Shown piece by piece: positions 6,181 to 6,863 of a DNA stretch of 6,863 nt. The DNA is from Candidatus Nesterenkonia stercoripullorum (lineage in GTDB: Bacteria > Actinomycetota > Actinomycetes > Actinomycetales > Micrococcaceae). Location: NCBI GenBank assembly GCA_019114115.1, contig DXGD01000242.1:1-6863 (forward strand), written 5' to 3'. Position numbers and translations under genes: made by a program. The notes beneath the pieces were generated by a model. It was not told the DNA's origin, did not search any database, and was given only the letters and a program-made list of their open reading frames with translations. The stretch's first letter is position 1. Each line of letters begins with the position of its first letter.

Positions 6181-6863
6181 ATTGCCTATTCGGCACGATG
6201 TCCAGCCCATCGGAGTTCTGCTGCCGAACACTCAGATTCCCGTGTTTGGTGGCGTAGAGTTCCTTATCACCGAAACTTACCGGCTCACTCAGCGACTTCG
6301 CCACTATGCGGGTCCGAGTGGGGACGCCGCTCGCCCTAGTGTCGACGAATACGTCGGCATACCCCGACTCCCCGAGCGCCAGGTCATGAGCGTTCACGCG
6401 TCCGGTCACCGTGATGAGGCCCCCGAAGCCTTCCACGGAGGCTTGACTGCGTCCATAGACGTCCTTCTTCCGACCCACCCAGGCCAGCTTCGCCCAGGCA
6501 GGCGCAGTGAGCTCAGCTCCGCCGAGCACCACAGTCAATTCGGCCTCGCCCCCGTCTGCCGAGACAGAATGCAGCCGCGCGGACATTTCCGGCTCGACAG
6601 ATCCGGCTTTCATACGATGTGCCGCCATAGCCTCCGCAATCGCCGCGCCCCAGCGCTGGACGATCTTTTCGGCGCTGAAGTCTTGGGCGCGCGCGATAGC
6701 CGCCTCTCGCATACGGACGACTTTGGCCCTATCCATCGCAAGAAAACGGGTGATGGCCTCGGCCAGGGCATCAATGTCGCCGGGCGGAACGAGGAATCCG
6801 TCCACACCATCGGTGATGATATCGCTGGGACCGTACTCAATGTCGTAGGCGATGGGAATGCAT
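6179..6863 (-). CDS. Family-4 glycosyltransferase, TagE/TarM-like, with C-terminal accessory domain; 5' end outside the window
   Basis: The last 227 residues are visible; the gene continues beyond the right edge. An in-frame GTG at 6805 is an internal Val, not the start, because coding continues upstream as PIAYDIEYGPSDIITDGVDG and on into FLVPPGDIDALAEAI. That is the UDP-sugar-binding region of GT-B, family-4 enzymes, and the YDIxYGPSDxI form is typical of TagE/TarM-type enzymes that glycosylate teichoic acids or surface proteins. A helix finishes the catalytic part by about visible residue 83. After it comes a roughly 140-residue beta-rich accessory domain with GYADVFVD and EPVSFG, the stretch that reappears at the left edge of the window. 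The first 120 nt from the 3' end are about 54% GC by hand count, lower than the alcohol dehydrogenase next to it (67% in a sample), which suggests a different history. The exact acceptor is unknown. Confidence 0.88.
   Translation of the reverse strand, partial: CIPIAYDIEYGPSDIITDGVDGFLVPPGDIDALAEAITRFLAMDRAKVVRMREAAIARAQDFSAEKIVQRWGAAIAEAMAAHRMKAGSVEPEMSARLHSVSADGGEAELTVVLGGAELTAPAWAKLAWVGRKKDVYGRSQASVEGFGGLITVTGRVNAHDLALGESGYADVFVDTRASGVPTRTRIVAKSLSEPVSFGDKELYATKHGNLSVRQQNSDGLDIVPNRQ

Noticed and set aside
1..6863. tRNA, rRNA, CRISPR array, transposase or integrase
   Set aside because: No sequence resembling any of these was found on reading both strands; the short repeats present are limited to the 4891-5095 intergenic region.

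Overview
The window looks like chromosomal DNA from a high-GC Gram-positive bacterium (Actinomycetota, plausibly Micrococcales). The evidence is about 67% GC by hand count in the gene-dense middle, long antisense open frames typical of such DNA, a Tat-type lipoprotein signal, and teichoic-acid-type glycosyltransferase sequence at the edges. I cannot name the species.

The core is one tightly packed minus-strand operon of five genes, read from 4890 down to 159. In order they encode an OsmC-family protein, an acyl-CoA-dehydrogenase-fold flavoprotein, a Tat-exported NrtA/CmpA-type solute-binding lipoprotein, a NrtB/SsuC-type permease and a NrtD/SsuB-type ATPase. Spacings are 46 nt, 3 nt, a 4-nt ATGA overlap, and 25 nt. 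The transporter resembles nitrate/sulfonate importers, but no nitrate- or sulfite-reducing genes are present. Instead it travels with two unusual redox proteins: the flavoprotein lacks the usual acyl-CoA dehydrogenase signatures, and the OsmC protein has only one of the two cysteines used by Ohr/OsmC peroxidases. I infer an uptake-and-oxidation module for a small organic solute, possibly organosulfur; the substrate is unknown.

Divergent from the operon, across a 205-bp intergenic region holding several short repeats, is a zinc alcohol dehydrogenase of the AdhP type (5096-6124, plus strand). It ends at a strong hairpin that also serves the convergent gene.

Both edges carry the same kind of protein. 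At the right edge, on the minus strand, is the C-terminal part of a family-4 glycosyltransferase of the TagE/TarM type with a C-terminal accessory domain (6179 to beyond the window). At the left edge, also on the minus strand, positions 135 to 1 encode a short open frame that matches the same accessory domain at about 66% identity over 32 residues, but without the glycosyltransferase body in front of it. The operon-plus-adhP block therefore lies between two glycosyltransferase-family sequences in the same orientation, the left one apparently 5'-truncated. This suggests the metabolic block was inserted into, or recombined with, a cell-wall glycosyltransferase locus.
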